Shown piece by piece: positions 8,744-17,776 of a DNA stretch of 64,000 nucleotides. The stretch's first letter is position 1, and each line of letters starts with the position of its first letter. Below the pieces are notes generated by a model. That model did not search any database. It saw only the letters and a program-made list of their open reading frames with translations, and had not been told where the DNA came from. The stretch is from the NCBI RefSeq assembly GCF_001183545.1, contig NZ_KQ236688.1, forward strand, positions 186,001 through 250,000, given 5' to 3'. The position numbers and the translations under genes are program-made. The DNA comes from Cellvibrio sp. pealriver (GTDB lineage: Bacteria > Pseudomonadota > Gammaproteobacteria > Pseudomonadales > Cellvibrionaceae).

Positions 8744-11191
8744 ATGAATTTGCCTACTTCTACGGGTACCGAAACTGGACAAGCGTGTTATCACTGCGGC
8801 TTGCCAGTCCCTCCCGCCAGTCATTATCCGGTCACAATACAAGGGCAGGAGCAGTTAATGTGCTGTCCTGGTTGCCAGGCAGTTGCTATGGCAATTGTCG
8901 ATGGTGGCTTGGATAGTTTTTACCAATTTCGTACCAACAACAATGAGCGCCCCTCAAATCAGCTGGACAACGATCAAGGACGTTGGGCAATTTACGATTT
9001 GCCCGATGTCCAGAGCGAGTTTGTCATTCCTTTTGATTCCTCCCTCATTCAAGTTAACCTGCTGTTGGAGGGTATTAGTTGCGCGGCTTGTAGCTGGTTG
9101 ATCGAAACCCACCTAAAGCAGAACCCTGCGGTCAAATCGGTCACTGTCAATTTGAGCACCCATCGCTGCGCAGTGGTGTGCGAAGCAGGGCAACCTCTTA
9201 GTCAAATTTTCCAGGCGCTTGCTGCTATAGGTTACTTGCCGCGCCCGGCGACTGATGACCAGCAACAGGAGCTAATCAAGAAAGAAAACCGTATTGCCCT
9301 GTTCCGCATTGGTGTTGCGGGCTTTGGCACCATGCAAGCCATGATGGTTGCGGTCGGTATGTATACAGGGGCTACCGATTTTTGGCTGGACTTCTTGCGT
9401 TGGTTGTCGATGTTGGTGGCGACACCGGTAGTATTTTTTTCGGCATGGCCGTTTTTTCAGGCGGCATGGCGCAGTATCCGCATGCGTCACTTGGTGATGG
9501 ATGTGCCCGTGGCTTTGGCAATCGGCTTGGCCTATCTGGCGAGTGTGTGGGCGACGCTGACCAGCAGCGGCGAAGTCTATTTTGAATCCGTCTCCATGTT
9601 TACGTTATTCCTGCTGGTAGGGCGTTATGTAGAACTGCGTGCACGTCACCGCAATCGTTTGGCATTTGGTAATCTCGCCCAGCTTATGCCACTGACGGCT
9701 TGTTGTTTGCGTGAAGAGAACGGTTGTGAAACTGAGCAAACTATGCCGCTGAGGGCGCTTGCGTTGGGCGACAAGGTCAGGGTCAAACCCGGTGAGACGT
9801 TTCCTTGTGATGGTCGCGTTTTGGCAGGGGAGAGTACTGTTGTTGAAGCCTTATTGACGGGCGAATCCCGCCCGGTCGTCAAACGCTCGGGTGATACTGT
9901 TATTGCTGGAACTTTGAATAATCAAAGTCCACTGACAATTGAGGTAACGGCGGTGGGCGCAGCGACCCAGTTATCTGCCATCGAGCGTCTTGCCAGTCAG
10001 GCTGCTGACGAAAAGCCACAGCAGGTACTGGCTGCCGATCGCATAGCGCGGTTTTTTATTGCGCGGTTACTGGTTGTCTGTACGGCAGTATTTGTCTTCT
10101 GGCTCTGGTATCGCCCCGATCACGCACTTTGGGTCACGCTTTCTGTGTTAGTAGTGACTTGTCCCTGCGCGTTGGCATTAGCGATGCCAGCTGCCTTATC
10201 GGCTGCGACAGCCAATTTGCGCCAGCGCGGATTTCTGGTAGCCCGCGGTCATGTCGTTGAAACGCTCAATAGTATTAATCGGGTAATTTTTGATAAAACC
10301 GGTACCCTGACCAAAGGGCAGTTCAACGTAGTCAAGATTATTGCTGCTAATGGCGAGCTTCTGCCCAAGTCAGAACAAGATCGTTTACTGGGGTTGGCTG
10401 CGGCGCTGGAGCGTGGTTCTAACCATCCCTTGGCTGCCGCATTCCATCTTTGGGCTGATGCGTATCACGCTGAAGATATTAAGCAAACAACGGCTGCGGG
10501 TGTTGAAGGTCGGATCGAGGCGCAGCGCTATCGTTTGGGTACACTGGAGTTTGCAGCCGGCGCTTTGCCTTCTGCGCTAAGGAGTTCACTCACGCTGCCG
10601 GATGGCCATTACAGCTGGCTCTTGTTGTCGGACGAGCAGCAAGCACTTGCCTGGATTGCACTGGAAGACGAGCTTCGTCCCGATGCAGCAAGTGTTGTGC
10701 AATCGTTAAAATCTCGCGGTATATCTGTCGAGCTGCTCAGCGGTGATCAAACGGGTGCTGTGGCGCAACTTGCCCGGCAATTGGGGATCGATGAGTTTAT
10801 TGCAGGTGCCAAACCGGGCGACAAATTGTCGCATCTGGCCAAGCGGCAGGCGGCAGGTGATAAAGTGTTAATGATTGGCGATGGTATCAATGATGTGCCT
10901 GTATTATCCGGTGCCGATGTGTCAGTGGCGATGGCATCTGCTTCAGATCTTGCCCAAACCCGTGCTGATTCGGTGTTGTTGAATGATCATCTGGGTGTGA
11001 TTGCCGATGCCCTGGATATAGCCCGGCGTACCAAAGCCATTATCCAGCAAAATTTACGGTTTTCATTGGCCTATAATGTTATCGCTCTGCCATTGGCAGC
11101 CGCAGGTATGGTTCCACCCTGGCTGGCCGCACTGGGTATGACTGCCAGTTCATTGATTGTTATTTTCAATGCACTGCGCCTGACCCGCTAA
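8744..11191 (+). CDS. ccoI: copper-translocating P1B-type ATPase for cbb3 oxidase
   Basis: Copper-exporting P-type ATPase that supplies copper for the CcoN active site. The 815 residues contain an N-terminal Cys-rich domain (CYHCGLPVPP, CCPGC), a heavy-metal domain with GISCAACSW, the membrane CPC motif (TCPCALALAMP), the phosphorylation site DKTGTLTKG, and the hinge GDGINDVPVLSGADVSVAM. The extra N-terminal zinc-ribbon-like domain is typical of CcoI/FixI rather than CopA. It starts 14 bp after ccoH. Confidence 0.95.
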   Translation: MNLPTSTGTETGQACYHCGLPVPPASHYPVTIQGQEQLMCCPGCQAVAMAIVDGGLDSFYQFRTNNNERPSNQLDNDQGRWAIYDLPDVQSEFVIPFDSSLIQVNLLLEGISCAACSWLIETHLKQNPAVKSVTVNLSTHRCAVVCEAGQPLSQIFQALAAIGYLPRPATDDQQQELIKKENRIALFRIGVAGFGTMQAMMVAVGMYTGATDFWLDFLRWLSMLVATPVVFFSAWPFFQAAWRSIRMRHLVMDVPVALAIGLAYLASVWATLTSSGEVYFESVSMFTLFLLVGRYVELRARHRNRLAFGNLAQLMPLTACCLREENGCETEQTMPLRALALGDKVRVKPGETFPCDGRVLAGESTVVEALLTGESRPVVKRSGDTVIAGTLNNQSPLTIEVTAVGAATQLSAIERLASQAADEKPQQVLAADRIARFFIARLLVVCTAVFVFWLWYRPDHALWVTLSVLVVTCPCALALAMPAALSAATANLRQRGFLVARGHVVETLNSINRVIFDKTGTLTKGQFNVVKIIAANGELLPKSEQDRLLGLAAALERGSNHPLAAAFHLWADAYHAEDIKQTTAAGVEGRIEAQRYRLGTLEFAAGALPSALRSSLTLPDGHYSWLLLSDEQQALAWIALEDELRPDAASVVQSLKSRGISVELLSGDQTGAVAQLARQLGIDEFIAGAKPGDKLSHLAKRQAAGDKVLMIGDGINDVPVLSGADVSVAMASASDLAQTRADSVLLNDHLGVIADALDIARRTKAIIQQNLRFSLAYNVIALPLAAAGMVPPWLAALGMTASSLIVIFNALRLTR

Positions 11192-11227
11192 CGCCGGCTT
11201 CACTGACACTAACCCCGTGAGTTATTG

Positions 11228-11422
11228 ATGGAAAGTCTTTATTTTCTTGTTCCCTGTGCCTTGGTGTTTATTGGTCTGGCGATCAAGGTATTGTTCTGGG
11301 CCATTAATAACGGCCAGTATGACAATTTGGATACAGAAGCCCACCGCATCCTGTTTGACGCAGAGAAAAAGAACAAGGATTCTGCTCAATCTGCCCCTGA
11401 CGATAAGAATCCCCTTCCATGA
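11228..11422 (+). CDS. ccoS: cbb3 oxidase maturation protein CcoS
   Basis: Small membrane protein needed for cofactor insertion into cbb3 oxidase. The 64-residue protein has one N-terminal helix and the family signature FWAINNGQYDNLDTEAHRIL. The ATG at 11228 is preferred over the TTG one codon earlier. Its stop overlaps the next gene (ATGA), so the TauE/SafE-like protein is translationally coupled to it. Confidence 0.9.
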   Translation: MESLYFLVPCALVFIGLAIKVLFWAINNGQYDNLDTEAHRILFDAEKKNKDSAQSAPDDKNPLP

Positions 11423-12240
11423 TCGATTGGCCTGCGCTTACTGCCGCGTTTTTACTTGGTTTGTTTAGTAGTGCCCACTGTGTGGGTATGTGTGGCGGCA
11501 TTATGGGTGCCTTGAGTATGGCGATTCCCGCCCATGCCAAGGCGCGTCGCTGGGTTATTTTGGTGACCTACAACGTCGGGCGAATCCTCAGTTATGCCTT
11601 AATGGGCGTATTAGTTGGCGTTTTTGCGCGGCAAATCGCCGAATCAGGCGGTGCAACCTGGTTGCGTTGGTTGGCCGGTGGGCTGCTTATCGCAATGGGC
11701 TTGTATCTCGCTAATTGGTGGCGGGGGCTGACTTATCTGGAAAATGCCGGACGCTATCTCTGGGTTTACTTACAACCCTTGGGTAAACCGCTGATGCCGG
11801 TTGATAACCCCGGCAAAGCGCTCTTGCTTGGTGGGCTCTGGGGATGGCTACCATGTGGCTTGGTCTACACTGCGCTGGGATATGCCATGGCGCAAGGGGA
11901 TGGTGTTGGGGCAGGGCTGGTGATGCTGGCGTTTGGATTGGGTACGTTGCCTAGTGTGTTGGCAACTGGTTTTGCGGCCCAGCAACTTGGGCGATTGCTG
12001 CAGCGTCCACAATTGCGTTGGAGTATGGCGGTGTTGGTGATCATCTTCGGCCTGTGGACCATTTGGGGTGGCGGCCATCACCATGGACATCACCACTCTG
12101 CTGATCATTCAGCAATGGATCACGAGTCTATGAATCATGAGTCTATGGATCATGAGTCTGCAGATCATGAATCGACGGATCACGAATCGATGGATCACGA
12201 ATCGATGGATCATTCGCAGCATCACCATCATTCTGAATAG
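11419..12240 (+). CDS. TauE/SafE (DsbD-like) membrane protein with His/Met-rich C-terminal tail
   Basis: Polytopic inner-membrane protein of the sulfite exporter TauE/SafE superfamily, in the branch common downstream of ccoS. The 273 residues contain about six helices. Helix 1 carries CVGMCGG, a Cys-x3-Cys as in DsbD-like transporters, and PCGLVYTALG repeats the theme. The last 55 residues are an acidic, His- and Met-rich tail with MDHESM-type pentapeptide repeats, resembling the MDHxxM copper-binding motifs of CopB/PcoE proteins. The 4-bp ATGA overlap with ccoS argues for a role in cbb3 copper supply or heme/copper maturation. Transport substrate is inferred, not shown. Confidence 0.85.
   Translation: MIDWPALTAAFLLGLFSSAHCVGMCGGIMGALSMAIPAHAKARRWVILVTYNVGRILSYALMGVLVGVFARQIAESGGATWLRWLAGGLLIAMGLYLANWWRGLTYLENAGRYLWVYLQPLGKPLMPVDNPGKALLLGGLWGWLPCGLVYTALGYAMAQGDGVGAGLVMLAFGLGTLPSVLATGFAAQQLGRLLQRPQLRWSMAVLVIIFGLWTIWGGGHHHGHHHSADHSAMDHESMNHESMDHESADHESTDHESMDHESMDHSQHHHHSE
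12100..12219 (+). repeat. eight 15-bp tandem repeats encoding (M/A)DHES units
   Basis: Consecutive 15-bp units start at 12100, 12115, 12130, 12145, 12160, 12175, 12190 and 12205, with core ATGGATCACGAATCG. The first and last are degenerate. They encode the DHES repeats of the upstream membrane protein. Being in frame and multiples of three, copy-number changes would lengthen or shorten the tail without frameshift. Confidence 0.9.
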
Positions 12241-12419
12241 TTGCCCGCCGTTACAATTTGATCTTTTTCTCAAAAAAACTCTTAACAGTGTCTCGCTAGG
12301 CTAATGAATTTTGCCATGCTAAGGTGCGCGCCTGCTAAGCTTGAAACTGAAAGGATCTTTTTCTGTCCTAGTTTCAGGAGCGATTCCACAATCGTATTGA
12401 GTGAGCGTTTGAGACATTT

Positions 12420-14198
12420 ATGCTGATTAAAACCCCTCGTACCGGGTTCATCTGCCAACCGGGCTGGTTGATGGCCGGAAGCGTCTGTTTCAGGGCTTGT
12501 GCTTTGGGGCTATCACTTTTCATATCAGTGTCGAGTGCACACGCAGATGATTCAGCCTCTCTCGCTGGTGACAATCAATCCGATACTGATGCAAGCTGTG
12601 AAAATTTTTACCAATCTTACAAAAAAGTAGCGGATGTTAAAAACAGCCGCATCAAATCTGATTTATTCAATGGCCTTGAAGGCAAGCAAATTCGTCACAT
12701 CCAATTCAATACACTTTCGGTGTTTGATGAAGAGGATCCTGATGAAAATAATCGTCTGTATTTATTCCTGAATAAATTGCATATCAACACGCGGCCAAAC
12801 GTGGTGCGTGCGCAATTACTATTTAACGAAGGCGAAGCACTGAATATTAAAAAAATTGAAGAGAGCGAGCGCATTTTGCGTCGCAGACCTTACTTAACCA
12901 ATGCCTATATAGTGCCTGTACGTGTTTGTGCCGGGCAGGTTGATATTATGGTCGTTACCCGTGATGCATGGGCATTGGAACCGCAGCTATCGTTAAGCAA
13001 GGAATCGGAAGGTACCAAGTCAGGTTTTGCTATTGCAGACGGGAATATTTTTGGTACAGGAAATAGCTTGACCATTGGCTATGAAGAAAATACCCAGCGC
13101 AATTTGATCAGTTACGATTTCAGTAATCCGCACATTTTTAACTCGCAAATTGCAACGCGGCTTTATTATGCCGACACCAGCGATGGCCGTGACACTATCG
13201 TTGATGTTTCCCATCCATTTTACTCATTGGAAACTCCGTGGGCTGCAGGTTTTTACACACAGGATGTGAGTCTTAATCAACTTATTCGCCATATGGATGA
13301 GCAGATTAATGAATTTCGTCACCAACGCATGAGCAACGAAATTTATTTTGGTCTGGCAACGGATGTCAATTCATCCTACACCCAACGTTGGTTAGTCGGT
13401 ATCACGAATGAGGAGGATAACTTTTTCGTTACCGATGAGACCTTGCAGAACATTCCAGCACAGCGTAAGGCAGCTTATCCTTGGGTTGAGTACCAATTTC
13501 TTGAAAATCGATTTGGTGTTTTCAAAAACGTTAATCAAATCCAGCGTCCTGAAGATATAGCTCTCGGTCATAACGTCAGTTTCCGTGTTGGTTATGCCGG
13601 AACCCAATTTGATAACCCGGACGATGTGATCCGTTATCTTGGTGATTACACTCACATCAGGATTTTTAATAATCAACATGTTTTTGAAACTTCTGTCACA
13701 TTAGATGGCCGTCACCACTCCAAACTGGAAGGGGTTGATAGCACCTTGTGGGGATTGAGCCTTGCATACAATTATTTTCAGGATGACAAGCGTCGTTGGT
13801 ATTTAGGGTTCCGTTACGATGCAGGGCAAGATCTTGCGCAATATGAGGAGTTGACGGCGGGCGATGTCACGGGTTTGCGCGGCTATCCAACGGATTATCA
13901 GCGCGGTAATGAGCGCTATGTGGTTACGCTTGAGCGTCGCTATTTTTCCGATATCCATATTTTTAATTTGATGCGTGTCGGCGCTGTTATTTTTGCTGAT
14001 GTCGGCAAAGCGTGGGGGATAGAGCAATACGGTTATAGCCCTTTGCTAAGCAATGTCGGTGTGGGGCTGCGTTTAAGTTCCAGCAAGGTGCGCATTGGCA
14101 ATGTTGTGCATGTGGATTTTGCAGTGCCCACTTCTGCGCGCAACGCCAAAGGTGTAGGCGAATATCAGTTGACAGTCGGCGCTGAATCAAAATTTTAA
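12420..14198 (+). CDS. Omp85-superfamily outer-membrane protein (POTRA + barrel), function unknown
   Basis: Predicted outer-membrane barrel with a periplasmic POTRA-like segment. A signal peptide ends near SSAHA (about residue 42); an internal ATG at 12471 would give a shorter signal and is a possible alternative start. Residues about 90-185 look like one POTRA domain (IRHIQFNTLSVF, ILRRRPYLTNAYIVPVRV). The rest has alternating beta-strand character, and GLRGYPTDYQRGNERYV resembles the conserved (V/L)RG(F/Y) motif of BamA/TamA/FhaC barrels, followed by FADVGKAWG. With 592 residues and a single POTRA it is not BamA. No partner gene is adjacent. Protein insertion, lipid transport or secretion are all possible. 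Confidence 0.75.
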   Translation: MLIKTPRTGFICQPGWLMAGSVCFRACALGLSLFISVSSAHADDSASLAGDNQSDTDASCENFYQSYKKVADVKNSRIKSDLFNGLEGKQIRHIQFNTLSVFDEEDPDENNRLYLFLNKLHINTRPNVVRAQLLFNEGEALNIKKIEESERILRRRPYLTNAYIVPVRVCAGQVDIMVVTRDAWALEPQLSLSKESEGTKSGFAIADGNIFGTGNSLTIGYEENTQRNLISYDFSNPHIFNSQIATRLYYADTSDGRDTIVDVSHPFYSLETPWAAGFYTQDVSLNQLIRHMDEQINEFRHQRMSNEIYFGLATDVNSSYTQRWLVGITNEEDNFFVTDETLQNIPAQRKAAYPWVEYQFLENRFGVFKNVNQIQRPEDIALGHNVSFRVGYAGTQFDNPDDVIRYLGDYTHIRIFNNQHVFETSVTLDGRHHSKLEGVDSTLWGLSLAYNYFQDDKRRWYLGFRYDAGQDLAQYEELTAGDVTGLRGYPTDYQRGNERYVVTLERRYFSDIHIFNLMRVGAVIFADVGKAWGIEQYGYSPLLSNVGVGLRLSSSKVRIGNVVHVDFAVPTSARNAKGVGEYQLTVGAESKF

Positions 14199-14294
14199 AT
14201 TTATTCAGTCGTATTGATTTACGAATAAATTTTCCTTCTTGTTCCATCCATAAATTTATTTATCCATGTATCTCTTTATTAACGAAAGGTCAGT

Positions 14295-14678
14295 ATGCGG
14301 ATTCTTCATACCATGTTGCGTGTGGGCAACTTACAAAAGTCCATTGATTTTTACACGAAAACCTTGGGTATGACGCTGTTGCGTCAGCAAGATTATCCTG
14401 AAGGTAAATTTACGCTTGCCTTTGTTGGTTATGGCGATGAAAAAAATAACACCGTCATCGAATTAACTTACAACTACGGTGTAGAGAGCTACGATTTAGG
14501 TAAGGGTTATGGGCATATCGCTTTGGGATGCGATGATGTCTACGCTACTTGCGATGCAATCCGTGTAGCCGGTGGGAAAATTGTACGTGAGCCAGGGCCT
14601 ATGTTGCATGGCACAACCATTCTGGCGTTTGTTGAAGATCCTGACGGTTATAAAATTGAACTGCTAGGTATCAAATAA
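14295..14678 (+). CDS. gloA: lactoylglutathione lyase (glyoxalase I)
   Basis: Isomerises the hemithioacetal of methylglyoxal and glutathione to S-lactoylglutathione. At 127 residues it is the short bacterial type. The four metal ligands fall at the E. coli GloA positions: H5, E56 (VIELTYN), H74 (GYGHIALG) and E122 (IELLGIK). An AACGAAAGG-type ribosome-binding site precedes the ATG. One base separates its stop from the selO GTG, so the two are probably co-translated. Confidence 0.96.
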   Translation: MRILHTMLRVGNLQKSIDFYTKTLGMTLLRQQDYPEGKFTLAFVGYGDEKNNTVIELTYNYGVESYDLGKGYGHIALGCDDVYATCDAIRVAGGKIVREPGPMLHGTTILAFVEDPDGYKIELLGIK

Positions 14679-14679
14679 C

Positions 14680-16308
14680 GTGGCGCTTGTGCTTTCGCAA
14701 TTATCGCAGCTTCAATTTGACAATCGTTTAGTACGTGAATTACCTGCTGACGAAGAGAAACAGGTTTTCCCTCGCCAGGTATTGGGAGCGGCTTATTCAT
14801 ACGTAATTCCTACTCCGGTAAAAAATCCACAACTGGTATGCGCTGCTGCAGAAGTGGCAGCGTTATTGGATTTACCTGACACTATTTTTGACCAGGATGA
14901 TTTTGCACAAACTTTTGCGGGCAACAAACTACTCGATGGCATGCAGCCTCACGCCTGTTGTTATGGTGGGCACCAGTTTGGTAATTGGGCAGGGCAGTTG
15001 GGTGATGGCCGTGCAATTAATTTAGGTGAGGTGCTCAACCAGCGAGGTGAGCACTGGACCTTGCAATTAAAAGGCGCTGGGTTAACACCGTATTCGCGCA
15101 CAGCAGATGGCCTTGCTGTGTTGCGTTCATCGGTGCGCGAATTTCTGTGCAGTGAAGCCATGTTTCATTTAGGTGTACCTACCACGCGTGCTCTTAGCCT
15201 TGTTGCGACTGGCGAATATGTGCGGCGCGATATGTTTTATGACGGTAATCCGCAAATGGAGCCGGGTGCAATTGTATGCCGTGTTGCGCCTAGTTTTACC
15301 CGCTTTGGTAATTTTGAAATTTTTTCTGCGCGTGGCGATATTGCATTATTAAAACAATTGGCTGACTTTACTATTCGCACAGACTTTTCGCATTTGTTAG
15401 CCCAACCCTCAAGCGTTATCGATTCCTCTGTTTATGTGCAATGGTTTAGCGAAGTGTGTATTCGCACGGCGCAGCTAATGGCGCACTGGATGCGTGTTGG
15501 ATTTGTTCATGGTGTGATGAATACCGACAACATGTCCATTCTTGGTTTGACGATTGATTATGGGCCTTACGGTTGGCTTGAAGGTTATGATCTTAACTGG
15601 ACGCCCAATACAACCGATGCCCAAGGTCGTCGCTACAGATACGGTAATCAGCCGCAGATCGCCTTATGGAACCTTGCGCAGTTAGCCAACGCCATATACC
15701 CATTAATCAATCGTGTTGAGCCGCTCCAGGAAGCATTGGGGCAATATCGCAATGAGTATGAGCGCTGCGCAGAGCGCGACCTGACAGCCAAGCTGGGCTT
15801 GAGTGTGTATAACCCCGCGCAGGATGAAGCCTTGGGAGACCAACTATTTCAGATACTGCAGTCATCTGAAATAGACATGACAATTTTTTATCGCACACTT
15901 GCCGATTTACCCGTGTATGACATTCATCAATATGCGGATCCGCAGGTGGTTGATATCGTGCGCGATGCGTATTACGCACCACCCGGAATGGCAGCCGAAT
16001 CCGCTATGGCTAGTTGGTTGCGTTCCTATGCGCAGCGAGTGCAACAGGATTTTGTGTTGACGGGAAGCGATGAAAACACAAGACGTGCACGCATGAATGC
16101 AGTGAATCCCAAATATGTGTTGCGCAACTACATGGCGCAACAGGCAATTGATAAAGCTGCGCAAGGTGATTATTCCGAAGTAAAAACCTTGTTGCAGTTA
16201 CTGCGCAACCCATATGAAGAACAACCGCAATTCCAACGCTATTTTGCCAAGCGTCCGGAATGGGCGCGGCATAAAGCAGGCTGCTCTATGTTGTCATGCA
16301 GTTCCTAG
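14680..16308 (+). CDS. selO: protein adenylyltransferase SelO (YdiU/UPF0061)
   Basis: Pseudokinase-fold enzyme that transfers AMP to protein hydroxyl groups; in E. coli it is linked to oxidative stress. The family motifs are present: [52 protein letters not shown] and the C-terminal SCSS, whose Cys occupies the selenocysteine position of eukaryotic SelO. Length (542) is slightly above the E. coli protein. Start is GTG at 14680, directly after gloA; no other start fits the MALVLSQL N-terminus better. Confidence 0.93.
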   Translation: MALVLSQLSQLQFDNRLVRELPADEEKQVFPRQVLGAAYSYVIPTPVKNPQLVCAAAEVAALLDLPDTIFDQDDFAQTFAGNKLLDGMQPHACCYGGHQFGNWAGQLGDGRAINLGEVLNQRGEHWTLQLKGAGLTPYSRTADGLAVLRSSVREFLCSEAMFHLGVPTTRALSLVATGEYVRRDMFYDGNPQMEPGAIVCRVAPSFTRFGNFEIFSARGDIALLKQLADFTIRTDFSHLLAQPSSVIDSSVYVQWFSEVCIRTAQLMAHWMRVGFVHGVMNTDNMSILGLTIDYGPYGWLEGYDLNWTPNTTDAQGRRYRYGNQPQIALWNLAQLANAIYPLINRVEPLQEALGQYRNEYERCAERDLTAKLGLSVYNPAQDEALGDQLFQILQSSEIDMTIFYRTLADLPVYDIHQYADPQVVDIVRDAYYAPPGMAAESAMASWLRSYAQRVQQDFVLTGSDENTRRARMNAVNPKYVLRNYMAQQAIDKAAQGDYSEVKTLLQLLRNPYEEQPQFQRYFAKRPEWARHKAGCSMLSCSS

Positions 16309-16378
16309 TACAAGTAGTAAAAATATTCAGTTCAAACGCGGCCAGTGTGTATTTAATTAAATTGTGTAAGAGAAAATC

Positions 16379-17179
16379 ATGATTGGAAAAGTAGTGGGTT
16401 TTTTAGCAGGGTTTTTAGTGTTGGGCCCGGTTGGTGCTGTCATAGGTATTTTTGCAGGGCATTTTTTGTGGGATAAAAAACGCCAGGCAAAGCCGCATTT
16501 ATCTGGCGAGCAATTGCATGCGGTGCAAACCAATTTTTTCACTACGGTATTTGTGTTGCTCGGACATTTAGCCAAGTCCGATGGGCGAGTAAGTGAAACA
16601 GAAATTCAATTGACTGAATCGCTGATGGTGAAAATGGGTTTGACTGCTGATCATAGACGTGAGGCGATCAATTTATTCAAACAAGGTGCTGCGGATAATT
16701 TTGATTTTGATGCAACTATGATCACCTTTAAGCAACACTGCGGTGCAAGCCCTAATCTCATCAATATGCTGTTAGTTAATCTTGTGAATCTGGCGATGTC
16801 TGACGGAGTTTTGGATGAACAAGAGGCGCAAGTGTTGCGCCGTGTTGCGGAGCAATTAGGGTTTTCCCGTTTTGCGTTTGAGCAACTGTTGCGAATGTTG
16901 AATGCGCAAAATGCCTTTAAACGTGAACAAGGGGAAAGCACGCAAGGTGGTTATCGATCACCGCCGCGTGCAGATGAGTTAACGCTGGCCTACGAGGCCT
17001 TGGGTGTCGAAAAAACAGCAACAGATGCAGAATTGAAAAAAGCGTATCGCAAGCTCATGAGTGAGTATCATCCGGATAAACTGATTGGCCAAGGCCTACC
17101 TGATGACATGATTAAAGCGGCCACAGAGCGCTCCCAGGAAATTCAAGCGGCTTACGATTTAATTAAAAAATCCCGCTGA
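16379..17179 (+). CDS. djlA: DjlA-type membrane-anchored DnaJ co-chaperone
   Basis: Inner-membrane co-chaperone of DnaK. An N-terminal helix of about 28 residues is glycine-rich (GFLAGFLVLGPVGAVIGIFAG), as in DjlA, where it mediates dimerisation. A TerB-like helical domain follows (about 55-165), then a C-terminal J domain (about 200-266) with the HPD motif in SEYHPDKLIG. Length 266 is close to E. coli DjlA (271). It has its own spacing from selO (70 bp). Confidence 0.93.
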   Translation: MIGKVVGFLAGFLVLGPVGAVIGIFAGHFLWDKKRQAKPHLSGEQLHAVQTNFFTTVFVLLGHLAKSDGRVSETEIQLTESLMVKMGLTADHRREAINLFKQGAADNFDFDATMITFKQHCGASPNLINMLLVNLVNLAMSDGVLDEQEAQVLRRVAEQLGFSRFAFEQLLRMLNAQNAFKREQGESTQGGYRSPPRADELTLAYEALGVEKTATDAELKKAYRKLMSEYHPDKLIGQGLPDDMIKAATERSQEIQAAYDLIKKSR

Positions 17180-17217
17180 TTTGCTTATAAAAAAATTTTA
17201 TAAATTGCTCCATTGTG

Positions 17218-17255
17218 CCCTTGGTTTTGTAGAAAAAAATATAAAAAACCAAGGG
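17218..17255. repeat. 11-bp perfect inverted repeat downstream of djlA
   Basis: CCCTTGGTTTT (17218-17228) and AAAACCAAGGG (17245-17255) pair across a 16-nt A-rich loop. It lies 38 bp past the djlA stop and may be its terminator or a 3'-end processing hairpin, though no T-run follows. Confidence 0.6.
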
Positions 17256-17335
17256 TAAACAATACTCATCCCCCGATCCTCATCATTCCTCCCCCGAAAA
17301 ATGTGTGACACCTCAATCAACTTTTTTGCAAGGTG

Positions 17336-17363
17336 TTGACAACGTTGTCCATTAGGGTGTAAT
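17336..17363 (+). promoter_or_regulatory. sigma70 promoter overlapped by NagR-type operator (chitinase control)
   Basis: TTGACA (17336-17341), a 16-bp spacer and TGTAAT (17358-17363) make a plausible sigma70 promoter. A perfect 12-bp palindrome GACAACGTTGTC (17338-17349) sits on the -35 box. From memory, LacI-family NagR regulators of chitin and N-acetylglucosamine genes in Alteromonadales and Xanthomonadales bind a TGACARCGYTGTCA palindrome; this site matches all but the last base. The predicted start near 17370 gives a leader of about 400 nt before the chitinase. Confidence 0.75.
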
Positions 17364-17776
17364 TTCAACCTGTAATCGGTGTTAACGTTTTTTTACAAGA
17401 ATAATAATTGTGGTATTCGCTAGGTAGCGGCTGAAAAACCTGTTTTCTCTACGACGAAAAACGCTGGTTTTTCACTGTTTTTCTCATTCAGGATCGAATC
17501 TTCCTTGCCGCGTGCAAGGCGATGTGTGCTGTTTATCCATTACTAATGCTTGAAATTTTATTGGGTTAGAAACTCAGGGCTCGTTATTGCCTAACGGTTT
17601 TCTTTTGCCTGAAAAATGCGGATGTGTTTTTGGCAGGACGCTTGTTTGACGGAGCAATAAAAATAAAGGAGCAGGATCAATTACCTGCAACCTGAGCTGT
17701 GCAAGTCCGGGAGCCTTCTTTTGTTCAGAGTGAAACATCAGAAGTGAAATGAAAAAATATACCGAGGAAAACAACA
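17364..17776 (+). other. long untranslated leader of the chitinase gene
   Basis: About 410 bp without a convincing reading frame. It contains the inverted pair GAAAAACC (17433-17440) / GGTTTTTC (17466-17473) followed by a T-rich stretch. A competing shorter hairpin GAAAA-acctg-TTTTC shares the left arm. A GCAGG / CCTGC hairpin occurs near 17672-17690. I looked for a GEMM c-di-GMP riboswitch core and did not find one. The ribosome-binding site is GAGGAAA just before 17777. Confidence 0.5.

Noticed and set aside
12300..12400. Imperfect GAAACT / AGTTTC hairpin before the Omp85-like gene
   Set aside because: Several mismatches and no T-run; too weak to call terminator or operator.
17400..17776. 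c-di-GMP-I (GEMM) riboswitch before the chitinase
   Set aside because: The conserved GEMM core is absent; only generic hairpins are seen.
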